From NCBI GenBank assembly GCA_015489285.1, contig WGAA01000290.1, positions 1 to 8,631 on the forward strand: a DNA stretch of 8,631 nucleotides, written 5' to 3'. The notes below the pieces were generated by a model that saw nothing but the letters and a program-made list of their open reading frames with translations, was not told the origin of the DNA and searched no databases. The translations under genes were made by a program, and so were the position numbers. Source of the stretch: Anaerolineae bacterium (lineage in GTDB: Bacteria > Chloroflexota > Anaerolineae > JAADDB01). This document shows, in pieces, positions 1-5,437 of the stretch (its first letter is position 1; each line of letters begins with the position of its first letter).

Positions 1-188
1 CAAAGACGTGGAACCGGAGGAGTAGGCGCGTAGCGGTCGCCAGAGAGGACGGGTCGGCGGCTGGAAGCCCGTCTCGACGTCAGCCGCGCCGAAGGTCGCC
101 GGGGAGTCGCGGAGGGGAACGGGGGCTTCACCTGAGTACTCTCTGCCGGGTAGGCCCGTTACAGCCTCCAGAGCGCCGGGGCGAAATA

Positions 189-305
189 CGTAATTCGTAA
201 TACGTGATGCGTAATCCGTAGGCTTACGGAGTAGATCGTTCTTTTAAGAGTTTCTCTCTTACGGCCGAGAAGTTACGCATTACGGATTACGCATTACGGA
301 TCACG
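189..305 (+). repeat. Inverted pair of 7-bp tandem repeats inside the T-box
   Basis: The left arm (189-220) is four and a half heptamers of the form CGTAATN. The right arm (273-305) is TTACGCA TTACGGA repeated twice, plus TCACG. Bases 189-220 can pair with 274-305: 26 Watson-Crick and 2 G-U pairs out of 32 positions, with mismatches at 192/302, 202/292, 209/285 and 216/278. About 53 nt lie between the arms. The element sits between the stem II region and the antiterminator, where T-box leaders are most variable (stem III and linkers), so it may act as an oversized stem III. The conserved T-box parts on both sides are intact. Confidence 0.85.
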
Positions 306-334
306 TCCCGGAAGCAAGGTGGTACCGCGGAAGG

Positions 335-370
335 TCCCCCTTTCGTCCTTGCGACGGGAGGGGGGTTTTT
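335..370 (+). terminator. T-box-controlled intrinsic terminator
   Basis: A 12-bp stem (336-347 with 353-364, including two G-U pairs) closes a 5-nt loop and is followed directly by five T residues at 366-370. Its 5' arm shares bases 347 onward with the 3' half of the antiterminator (347-352), so the two folds exclude each other. This is the expected off-state when charged tRNA-Val is abundant. Confidence 0.93.
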
Positions 371-376
371 GATCTG

Positions 377-404
377 ACGAGTAACGAGTAAGCAGTGACG
401 AGTA
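377..404 (+). repeat. Tandem heptamer repeat, ACGAGTA type, four units
   Basis: Four consecutive 7-bp units lie in register: ACGAGTA, ACGAGTA, a degenerate AGCAGTG, and ACGAGTA. The array starts seven bases after the T-run of the T-box terminator. It is roughly the reverse complement of the array at 578-602, so a read-through transcript could pair the two. Confidence 0.8.
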
Positions 405-440
405 AAAGTGTGGGTGATGGTGCATGGTTGTAGCATGCGA

Positions 441-468
441 ACGATTAACGATTGACAATTAACGATTA
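441..468 (+). repeat. Tandem heptamer repeat, ACGATTA type, four units
   Basis: Four units lie in register: ACGATTA, ACGATTG, ACAATTA and ACGATTA. The period and ACG start match the neighbouring ACGAGTA array, but the last bases differ. The array lies roughly midway between the two ACGAGTA-type arrays, which are in opposite orientation to each other. Confidence 0.78.
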
Positions 469-577
469 AAGGGTTGGCGTAAAGCGATAATTGGCTTGTT
501 ACATACTGCTTGGCTTTTACGCTGCTCTTTGATGTATGACGCAAGATGTCCGACACGATGGCTCTAGCACGTAAAAT

Positions 578-602
578 TACTCGTTACTCCGTTACTCGTT
601 AC
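578..602 (-). repeat. Tandem heptamer repeat, ACGAGTA type, reverse orientation
   Basis: On the + strand this reads TACTCGT, TACTCCGT (one extra base), TACTCGT, TAC. It is the inverted counterpart of the array at 377-404 and ends 18 bases before the valS Shine-Dalgarno. Pairing with 377-404 would enclose about 170 nt of leader. Confidence 0.8.
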
Positions 603-637
603 CCACACGTTACCAACACCAGGGAGGTAATTCACAT

Positions 638-3331
638 ATGACCGACAAAACGACCCAGGCTACAAAACACACCCTACCCAAACGTTACAATCCGGAGGAG
701 TTCGAATCCCGGCTGTACGATTGGTGGGACAGCCAGGGGTTCTTCCGGCCTGAGTATCAGGAGGAGCATGGGCTGTACGACCCGGACAAGCCGCCCTTCG
801 TCATCACCATGCCCCCGCCCAACGTGACCGGGTCCCTGCACATGGGCCACGCGCTCACCGCGTCCCTGGAGGACCTGATGGTCCGTTACCACCGCATGAA
901 GCGGCATCTCACCCTCTGGGTGCCGGGTGTGGATCACGCGGGCATCGCCACCCAGAACGTGGTGGAACGGGAGATCGCCAAGGAGGGGCTCACCCGCCAC
1001 GACCTGGGCCGGGAGAAGTTCCTGGAGCGCGTCTGGCAATGGAAGGAGCAATCCCACCGCCGCATCATGGAACAACATCGGCGGCTGGGTGTCTCCTGTG
1101 ACTGGAAGCGGGAACGCTTCACCCTGGACGAAGGGTTCAGCCGCGCGGTGCGGACCGCGTTCGTGCGCCTCTTCAACAAAGGACTCATCTACCGGGGCAA
1201 TTATCTCGTCAACTGGTGCCCCCGCTGCGGCTCCGCCATCTCCGACCTGGAGGTGGAGTACGAGGAGGAAGAGGGCAAACTCTACACCTTCAAGTACCCG
1301 CTGAAGGACGGCGGTTACATCCCCGTGGCAACCACGCGGCCCGAAACCATCCTGGGCGACACCGCGGTGGCCGTTCACCCGGAGGACGAGCGGTATAAGC
1401 ACCTGGTGGGTAAGACCGCGCTCGTGCCCATGCTCAACCGAGAAATTCCCGTGATTGCCGACGAGGCCGTGGACAAGGAGTTCGGCACGGGCGCGCTCAA
1501 AGTCACCCCGGGCCACGACCCTGTGGACTACGAGATCGGCCAGCGGCACAACCTGCCCATCGTCAACATCATGAACGAGGACGGGACCCTGAACGAGAAC
1601 GCGGGCCCCTACGCGGGCCTGGACCGCTTCGAGGCGCGCAAGAAGTTGTGGGAGGACATGCGCAAGGCCGGGCTCGTCATCGACGAGAAACCTTACCGCC
1701 ATTCGGTGGGGCACTGCCAGCGCTGTGGGACCATCATCGAGCCCCTGATTTCCACCCAGTGGTTCGTGCACACGCCGCCCCTGGCCAAACCGGCCATCGA
1801 GGCCGTGCGGGACGGCACCATCCGCATCATCCCACCGCGCTTCAACAAACAGTACTTCCACTGGATGGAGAACATCCGCGATTGGTGCATCAGCCGCCAG
1901 TTGTGGTGGGGCCACCGCATCCCCGTGTGGTACTGCGACGACTGCGGCCACATGTGGGCTGCAGAGCAGGACCCGGACCGCTGCGAGAAGTGCGGTAGCA
2001 CTCACATCCATCAGGATGAGGACGTGCTCGACACCTGGTTCTCCTCCGGCCTCTGGCCCGAGGGCGTTCTGGGCTGGCCCGACGACACCGAGGACTTGCG
2101 CAAGTTCTACCCCACCACCATGCTGGAGACGGGGTACGACATCCTCTTCTTCTGGGTGGCCCGCATGATCATGCTCGGCATCGAGATGACCGGTGAGGTG
2201 CCCTTCTACTACGTGTACCTGCACGGGCTCATCCGTGACGAGCACGGCCAGAAGATGAGCAAATCCCGGGGCAACGTTATCGACCCCCTGGTGATGGTGG
2301 AGAAGTACGGCACCGACGCGCTGCGCTTCACCCTGCTCACCGGGTCCACCCCAGGCAACGACATGAAATTGAGCGAGGCTCGCATCGAAGCCAGCCGCAA
2401 CTTCGCCAACAAGATCTGGAACGCGGCCCGCTTCGTGCTCATGAACCTGCGGGAGGACCAGGAGCCGGTCCGCGAGCGCCCGGACGACGCCGACCTCACC
2501 CTGGCCGACCGCTGGATTCTTAGCCGGGTGGAGTACCTGAACGCGGAGGTGGAGCGCCTCTTCCAGGAGTTCCAGTACGGGGAGGCGGGGCGGCACATCT
2601 ACGACTTCCTCTGGAGCGAGTACTGCGACTGGTATCTGGAGATTGCCAAGATCGCACTGTACGGCGAGGACGAAGCCGCCAAGGAGCGCACCCGCCGCGT
2701 CCTGGTGTACGTGCTGGAAAAGGCCCTGCGCCTGCTGCACCCGTACATGCCCTTCGTCACCGAGGCCATCTGGCAGCAGTTGCCCCACGAAGGCGAGAGC
2801 ATCATGCTGGTCCCCTGGCCGGAGGCCGGCCCGCGCGATGAGGCCGCGGAGGAGGACTTCACCCGCATTCGGGACCTCATCCGGGCCATCCGCAACGTGC
2901 GGGCGGAGTACGGCGTGGAACCGGGCAAGCGCATTCCGGCCATCGTCGCCGCGGGCGAGCGCATGGCCCTGGTGGAATCCATGCGCGACGTGCTCGTGCA
3001 GTTGGCCCGCCTGGACCCCGACGCGCTGACCGTTGCCGAGCACGTGGAGGTGCCGGACCTGGCGGCCACGGTCGTGGAGGGAGGCATCACCGTCCACCTG
3101 CCCCTGGCGGGCATGATCGACCTGGAGGCCGAGCGTCGGCGCCTGCAGAAGGAGTTGGAGAGCATCCGCAAGCAGATTACCCGCTCGGAGGGGCTGCTGG
3201 CCAATGCCAACTTCGTGGAAAAGGCACCGGAGCACGTGGTCAACCGCGAGCGGGAGAAACTCGCCAAATTGCGGGAGGACGAGGCGAAGATCGCCGCCCG
3301 CCTGCAGGCCCTTTCCGCATCCGGCGAGTAA
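638..3331 (+). CDS. valS: Valyl-tRNA synthetase
   Basis: This cytoplasmic class I synthetase charges tRNA-Val with valine using ATP and edits mischarged threonine. The 897-residue length fits bacterial ValRS. The HIGH motif is HMGH at 68-71, after PPPNVTGSL. The KMSKS motif is at 539-543. The CP1 editing domain shows TTRPET (232-237) and GHDPVD (292-297). Cysteine pairs suggest zinc sites: C194/C197, C360/C363, C433/C436 and C449/C452. The anticodon-binding domain begins near 616 (LADRW at about 622-626). Residues 828-894 form the charged C-terminal coiled coil that is typical of ValRS and binds tRNA. The start is supported by AGGGAGGT at 621-628, nine bases upstream. The upstream T-box with a GUC specifier independently supports valine specificity. 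No catalytic motif is missing. The 267 bases between the terminator and the start codon form an unusually long, repeat-filled leader. Confidence 0.98.
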   Translation: MTDKTTQATKHTLPKRYNPEEFESRLYDWWDSQGFFRPEYQEEHGLYDPDKPPFVITMPPPNVTGSLHMGHALTASLEDLMVRYHRMKRHLTLWVPGVDHAGIATQNVVEREIAKEGLTRHDLGREKFLERVWQWKEQSHRRIMEQHRRLGVSCDWKRERFTLDEGFSRAVRTAFVRLFNKGLIYRGNYLVNWCPRCGSAISDLEVEYEEEEGKLYTFKYPLKDGGYIPVATTRPETILGDTAVAVHPEDERYKHLVGKTALVPMLNREIPVIADEAVDKEFGTGALKVTPGHDPVDYEIGQRHNLPIVNIMNEDGTLNENAGPYAGLDRFEARKKLWEDMRKAGLVIDEKPYRHSVGHCQRCGTIIEPLISTQWFVHTPPLAKPAIEAVRDGTIRIIPPRFNKQYFHWMENIRDWCISRQLWWGHRIPVWYCDDCGHMWAAEQDPDRCEKCGSTHIHQDEDVLDTWFSSGLWPEGVLGWPDDTEDLRKFYPTTMLETGYDILFFWVARMIMLGIEMTGEVPFYYVYLHGLIRDEHGQKMSKSRGNVIDPLVMVEKYGTDALRFTLLTGSTPGNDMKLSEARIEASRNFANKIWNAARFVLMNLREDQEPVRERPDDADLTLADRWILSRVEYLNAEVERLFQEFQYGEAGRHIYDFLWSEYCDWYLEIAKIALYGEDEAAKERTRRVLVYVLEKALRLLHPYMPFVTEAIWQQLPHEGESIMLVPWPEAGPRDEAAEEDFTRIRDLIRAIRNVRAEYGVEPGKRIPAIVAAGERMALVESMRDVLVQLARLDPDALTVAEHVEVPDLAATVVEGGITVHLPLAGMIDLEAERRRLQKELESIRKQITRSEGLLANANFVEKAPEHVVNREREKLAKLREDEAKIAARLQALSASGE

Positions 3332-3382
3332 GCAAACGGCCCGCAACGCTCCAGGCTTCTGAAGTGCAATAACGCAAGAGCA

Positions 3383-3401
3383 GTATATACACAACATATA
3401 C
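3383..3401. promoter_or_regulatory. Possible operator of the toxin-antitoxin operon
   Basis: GTATAT (3383-3388) and ATATAC (3396-3401) form an inverted repeat with a 7-base gap, just upstream of the -35 box at 3409. Toxin-antitoxin operons are often autorepressed through palindromes at the promoter. This one is short and AT-rich, so it could be chance. Confidence 0.3.
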
Positions 3402-3408
3402 ATATGCC

Positions 3409-3437
3409 TTGACACGGCGTCATAAGCATGCTACAGT
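3409..3437 (+). promoter_or_regulatory. Sigma-70-type promoter of the toxin-antitoxin operon
   Basis: A perfect TTGACA (-35, 3409-3414) is followed by a 17-base spacer and TACAGT (-10, 3432-3437). Transcription would start near 3444, about 60 bases before the antitoxin start codon. This is the closest match to the consensus promoter in the window. Confidence 0.75.
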
Positions 3438-3504
3438 ACCCGCGGAGTAGATAGGTTTGGAGGGGACTGCACTGCATAAAGATGTTTGGTAAGGAGGTTT
3501 TAAG

Positions 3505-3726
3505 ATGAAAACTATAGAGTTTCAGGCTCGAGTTAAAGAGGGTAAGATCGAGATTCCTTCCCAATATGCTAGGGAGATATCCGAGCGGGTGCACGTGATC
3601 TTACTAGTTGAAGAGCAAGCCGAAACGACAGGTGATTTCATCGATTATTTGCTCGCCCATCCTGTGCGGGTGAAAGGATTTCGTCCTTTAACCAGGGAGG
3701 AAATTTATGCCGAACGAGTCTATTGA
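3505..3726 (+). CDS. Short antitoxin-like protein paired with a PIN toxin
   Basis: This 73-residue protein is the likely antitoxin of the pair. Its N-terminus (MKTIEFQARVKEGKIEIP, about 1-18) resembles the short beta-strand DNA-binding start of AbrB-like antitoxins. The acidic middle (VEEQAETTGDF) and the C-terminus ending in PLTREEIYAERVY resemble the tails of small proteins commonly encoded before PIN-domain genes, where the tail wraps the toxin. That resemblance is from memory; I cannot name a Pfam family securely. AAGGAGG at 3491-3497, seven bases upstream, fixes the start. The last 20 bases overlap the toxin gene, which suggests translational coupling. The base composition is much more AT-rich than valS, as in the toxin. 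The expected role is to neutralise the toxin and, with it, repress the promoter at 3409-3437. Confidence 0.78.
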   Translation: MKTIEFQARVKEGKIEIPSQYAREISERVHVILLVEEQAETTGDFIDYLLAHPVRVKGFRPLTREEIYAERVY

Positions 3727-4147
3727 TAGGTGCTTTATTGATACGAACATTTGGTTATATGCTTTTGTTGTAAACGAAAATAACAGGGAGCAGGAGAGAA
3801 AGGGGCAAATAGCACGGGAGTTGATTAGGAAGAGCACTCCGGTGATTAGTACCCAAGTCATCAATGAGGTTTGTGTCAACTTGTTGAAACAGGCAAAATT
3901 CTCAGAGGAGGAAATCTCTCGATTAATTAGGGCATTTTACGATAAGTATCCTGTAGTAGGGATGAGAAAGGACATAATGTTATCTGCATCATATTTGCGA
4001 GGGCGATATTCCTTGTCTTATTGGGATAGCCTTATAGTCGCAGCAGGATTGAGAGCCGGGGTAAACATATTGTATTCTGAAGATATGCAAGATGGATTGA
4101 TAATCGAAGGACGTCTTGAAATCCGTAATCCATTTTTATCGAAATAA
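3707..4147 (+). CDS. PIN-domain ribonuclease toxin (VapC-like)
   Basis: This 146-residue protein has a complete PIN-domain acidic set: D12 in FIDTNIWLYAF, E54 in STQVINEV, D107 in YWDSLIVAAG and D126 in YSEDMQDG. In the family these residues hold Mg2+ or Mn2+ for cleaving RNA, often tRNA or rRNA; the target here cannot be read from sequence. The order antitoxin then toxin, the 20-base overlap and a separate Shine-Dalgarno (AGGGAGG, 3694-3700, six bases upstream, inside the antitoxin gene) are typical of type II toxin-antitoxin operons. The gene is strikingly AT-rich: bases 3721-3780 contain 17 G or C out of 60. Combined with use of AGA, AGG and ATA codons, this points to horizontal acquisition. 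All four catalytic acids are present, so nothing suggests inactivation. Confidence 0.92.
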   Translation: MPNESIDRCFIDTNIWLYAFVVNENNREQERKGQIARELIRKSTPVISTQVINEVCVNLLKQAKFSEEEISRLIRAFYDKYPVVGMRKDIMLSASYLRGRYSLSYWDSLIVAAGLRAGVNILYSEDMQDGLIIEGRLEIRNPFLSK

Positions 4148-4236
4148 TGCATTTGGCGTCCTATGTATTAAAAGGTGCTAGTGAAAGGCGGAAGGTCTGA
4201 CAAAGTCGATCCAACCTCCACACTATCCGTTTAGGG

Positions 4237-4256
4237 GCCCCGGCCAATGGCGGGGC
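4237..4256. repeat. GC-rich hairpin
   Basis: GCCCC (4237-4241) pairs with GGGGC (4252-4256), and GCC (4243-4245) pairs with GGC (4249-4251) around an AAT loop, with G4242 bulged. There is no T-run on either side, so it is not a typical intrinsic terminator. Confidence 0.5.
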
Positions 4257-4297
4257 ATCGCTTCCATCTGCGGACATTAGCTGGTCTGAGGGCGTGC

Positions 4298-4319
4298 GGA
4301 ACCTCTGTGAGGCGGTTCC
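4298..4319. repeat. Hairpin with nested stem
   Basis: GGAA (4298-4301) pairs with TTCC (4316-4319), and the inner CCTC (4302-4305) pairs with GAGG (4309-4312) around TGT. A second fold pairs GGAACC with GGTTCC (4298-4303/4314-4319). It may be part of a structured RNA with the hairpin at 4237-4256. Confidence 0.5.
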
Positions 4320-4362
4320 ATGATGGGGATTCGTACTTCCCAACTGCCGGGAGTCGGGCGTT

Positions 4363-4382
4363 GGTAAGGTCTCTTACTTTTT
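4363..4382 (+). terminator. Weak intrinsic terminator candidate
   Basis: GTAAG (4364-4368) pairs with CTTAC (4373-4377) around a GTCT loop, with a possible G-U closing pair (4363/4378) and a T-run at 4378-4382. The stem is short, so efficiency is uncertain. It would end transcription from the toxin operon, or from an unannotated RNA in this region, before the hydrolase promoter. Confidence 0.38.
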
Positions 4383-4395
4383 CCCCACATTGGCC

Positions 4396-4425
4396 TTGTA
4401 GCGCACTTGTGTGTTATCATATATT
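4396..4425 (+). promoter_or_regulatory. Possible promoter of the metallo-hydrolase gene
   Basis: TTGTAG (4396-4401) and TATATT (4420-4425) are separated by 18 bases. This is a short AT-rich patch in GC-rich surroundings, about 45 bases before the start codon. Other overlapping -10 choices exist, such as ATATAT at 4419. Confidence 0.4.
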
Positions 4426-4469
4426 GTTCCGTCCGACGTACCATCCCGTGGCGTGTCCAGGAGGCGTGA

Positions 4470-5345
4470 ATGCATCGGGAACGGTTAACAGACGACATCT
4501 TCGTTTTTACCAGTGGGCGGTATGTCGAAGTCACGGCGACCGTCGTCTTCACCAAACGAGGGGTTGTCGTATTCGATACCTTGCCTTTCCCCAGCGAGAC
4601 CCGGCAGATGCGGCGTTTCATCGAGCGGGCCCAGCGAGGCCCTGTCCGCTACCTCATCCTCTCCCATTCCCACGCGGATCACGTGTACGGCGCATACCTG
4701 TTCCCGGAAGCGGAAGTGGTTGGACACCGCAAGTGTTACGATCTGCTCCTCCGCTACGGCGCTAAAGGCCTGGCAGAAGCCCAAAAGGCCGAAGCAGAGC
4801 TGGCCGAAGTGACCCTGCGTTACCCCGCCTTGTGGGTCGAGACGAACGCCTCCCTTCACCTGATCGACAAAACCATCACCCTGCTTCACTCCCCCGGTCA
4901 CACGCCCGACCTCATCGCCGCCTACATCGAGGAAGAGCGGACCATGTTGGCCAGCGACACAATGATGCCCCTCCCCTACATCGTCCACGGGGACCCGGAG
5001 GACCTCATCCAATCGTTGGAGAAGATGAAGACCTACCCCATGGAACACCTGGTTCAAGGGCACGGGGAGGTCCTCTTGCGGGGTGAAATTCAGGATCAAA
5101 TCGACAGCAACATTGCCTACTTGGAGAAACTTATCCGCGTGGTGCGAGACGCGGTAGCCCAGGGTATTCCGGTGCAAGAGATTTTGCGGATTCCCCTGGA
5201 AGACTTCGGGAAATCGCGGGTACCGCTGGAGGGGCTTGTCGTGCACCTGCATCAAGCCAACGTGGTGACCCTGTACGAGCGGGAAAAGGCGCGCCTGCGA
5301 AAAGCGCGCGCCAAAGCCAAAGAGGAAGTCAAGGCCGCTGCCTGA
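4470..5345 (+). CDS. Metallo-beta-lactamase-fold hydrolase
   Basis: This 291-residue protein is a probable zinc-dependent hydrolase of the metallo-beta-lactamase superfamily. The metal ligands are all visible: H66, H68, D70 and H71 in SHSHADH, H144 in SPGHTPD, D163 in LASDTMMP, and H198 in VQGHGE. This arrangement fits a di-metal site as in glyoxalase II-like and related hydrolases. The substrate cannot be deduced; the neighbours give no pathway clue, and I cannot place it in a named subfamily. There is no signal peptide, so it should be cytoplasmic. Residues 200-265 form a helical C-terminal region, and the last 20 or so residues are a Lys/Arg/Ala-rich charged tail that may be a surface helix or nucleic-acid contact. 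AGGAGG at 4459-4464, five bases upstream, supports the start. It appears to be transcribed alone and ends at the hairpin at 5364-5404. Confidence 0.9.
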   Translation: MHRERLTDDIFVFTSGRYVEVTATVVFTKRGVVVFDTLPFPSETRQMRRFIERAQRGPVRYLILSHSHADHVYGAYLFPEAEVVGHRKCYDLLLRYGAKGLAEAQKAEAELAEVTLRYPALWVETNASLHLIDKTITLLHSPGHTPDLIAAYIEEERTMLASDTMMPLPYIVHGDPEDLIQSLEKMKTYPMEHLVQGHGEVLLRGEIQDQIDSNIAYLEKLIRVVRDAVAQGIPVQEILRIPLEDFGKSRVPLEGLVVHLHQANVVTLYEREKARLRKARAKAKEEVKAAA

Positions 5346-5363
5346 TATCGCCCACGGGGATGA

Positions 5364-5404
5364 GCCCGGCCTTCCGGAGTCTGCCGGACTTCGGAAGGCC
5401 GGGC
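5364..5404. terminator. Long hairpin between convergent genes
   Basis: An 18-bp stem (5364-5381 with 5387-5404, one G-U pair) closes a TGCCG loop. It lies between the hydrolase stop (5345) and the end of the convergent aminotransferase (5438), so it could stop transcription from both sides. Neither side has a T-run, so it may work with Rho, act as an mRNA 3'-end stabiliser, or be a dispersed repeat. Confidence 0.6.
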
Positions 5405-5437
5405 GCTACGCAAGAGGGTGTTACACGGCCCTACGAA

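Larger units (their letters stand above)
1..370 (+). promoter_or_regulatory. T-box riboswitch (tRNA-Val sensing leader of valS)
   Basis: This RNA leader senses the charging state of tRNA-Val and controls transcription into valS. Stem I can be folded from the sequence: CCGG 14-17 pairs with 99-102, and GGCGCG 25-30 pairs with CGCGCC 85-90. Between them lies a specifier loop with AGTA (21-24) on one side and GAAG-GTC (91-97) on the other, giving specifier codon GUC (Val) at 95-97. Higher up are the AGAGAG motif (42-47) and the GGCTGGAAG apical loop, closed by 48-53/68-73. The conserved stretch from CTGAGTA to CCCGTTACAG follows (about 132-164). The T-box bulge TGGTACC (320-326) presents UGGU, which matches a tRNA acceptor end with discriminator A. 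GCAAGG 314-319 can pair with CCTTGC 347-352 as antiterminator, which excludes the terminator at 335-370. The transcription start and promoter probably lie just before the window. Confidence 0.93.
4148..4469. other. Gene-poor region with several hairpins
   Basis: I see no convincing coding sequence in these 322 bases. GC content rises again after the AT-rich toxin gene. The region contains a GC hairpin at 4237-4256, a second at 4298-4319, a short terminator-like hairpin with a T-run at 4363-4382, and a possible promoter at 4396-4425. CCAAC (4211-4215) could pair with GTTGG (4360-4364), closing a structure of about 150 nt. I checked for signature sequences of tmRNA, SRP RNA and RNase P RNA and did not see them. 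A small RNA or decayed gene remains possible. Confidence 0.5.

Noticed and set aside
452..457. TTGACA as a -35 box of a second valS promoter
   Set aside because: It arises from the ACGATTG-ACAATTA repeat junction and no reasonable -10 lies 16-18 bases downstream.
189..602. CRISPR array
   Set aside because: The units are 7 bases long and directly adjacent, with no spacers of regular length and no cas genes.
674..3415. A 913-codon open frame on the - strand opposite valS
   Set aside because: It mirrors valS almost end to end and has no recognisable domain; high GC at third codon positions keeps the opposite strand free of stops.
4247..4765. A 172-codon + strand frame starting in the intergenic region
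   Set aside because: It runs out of frame through the start of the metallo-hydrolase and has no recognisable protein signature or ribosome-binding site.
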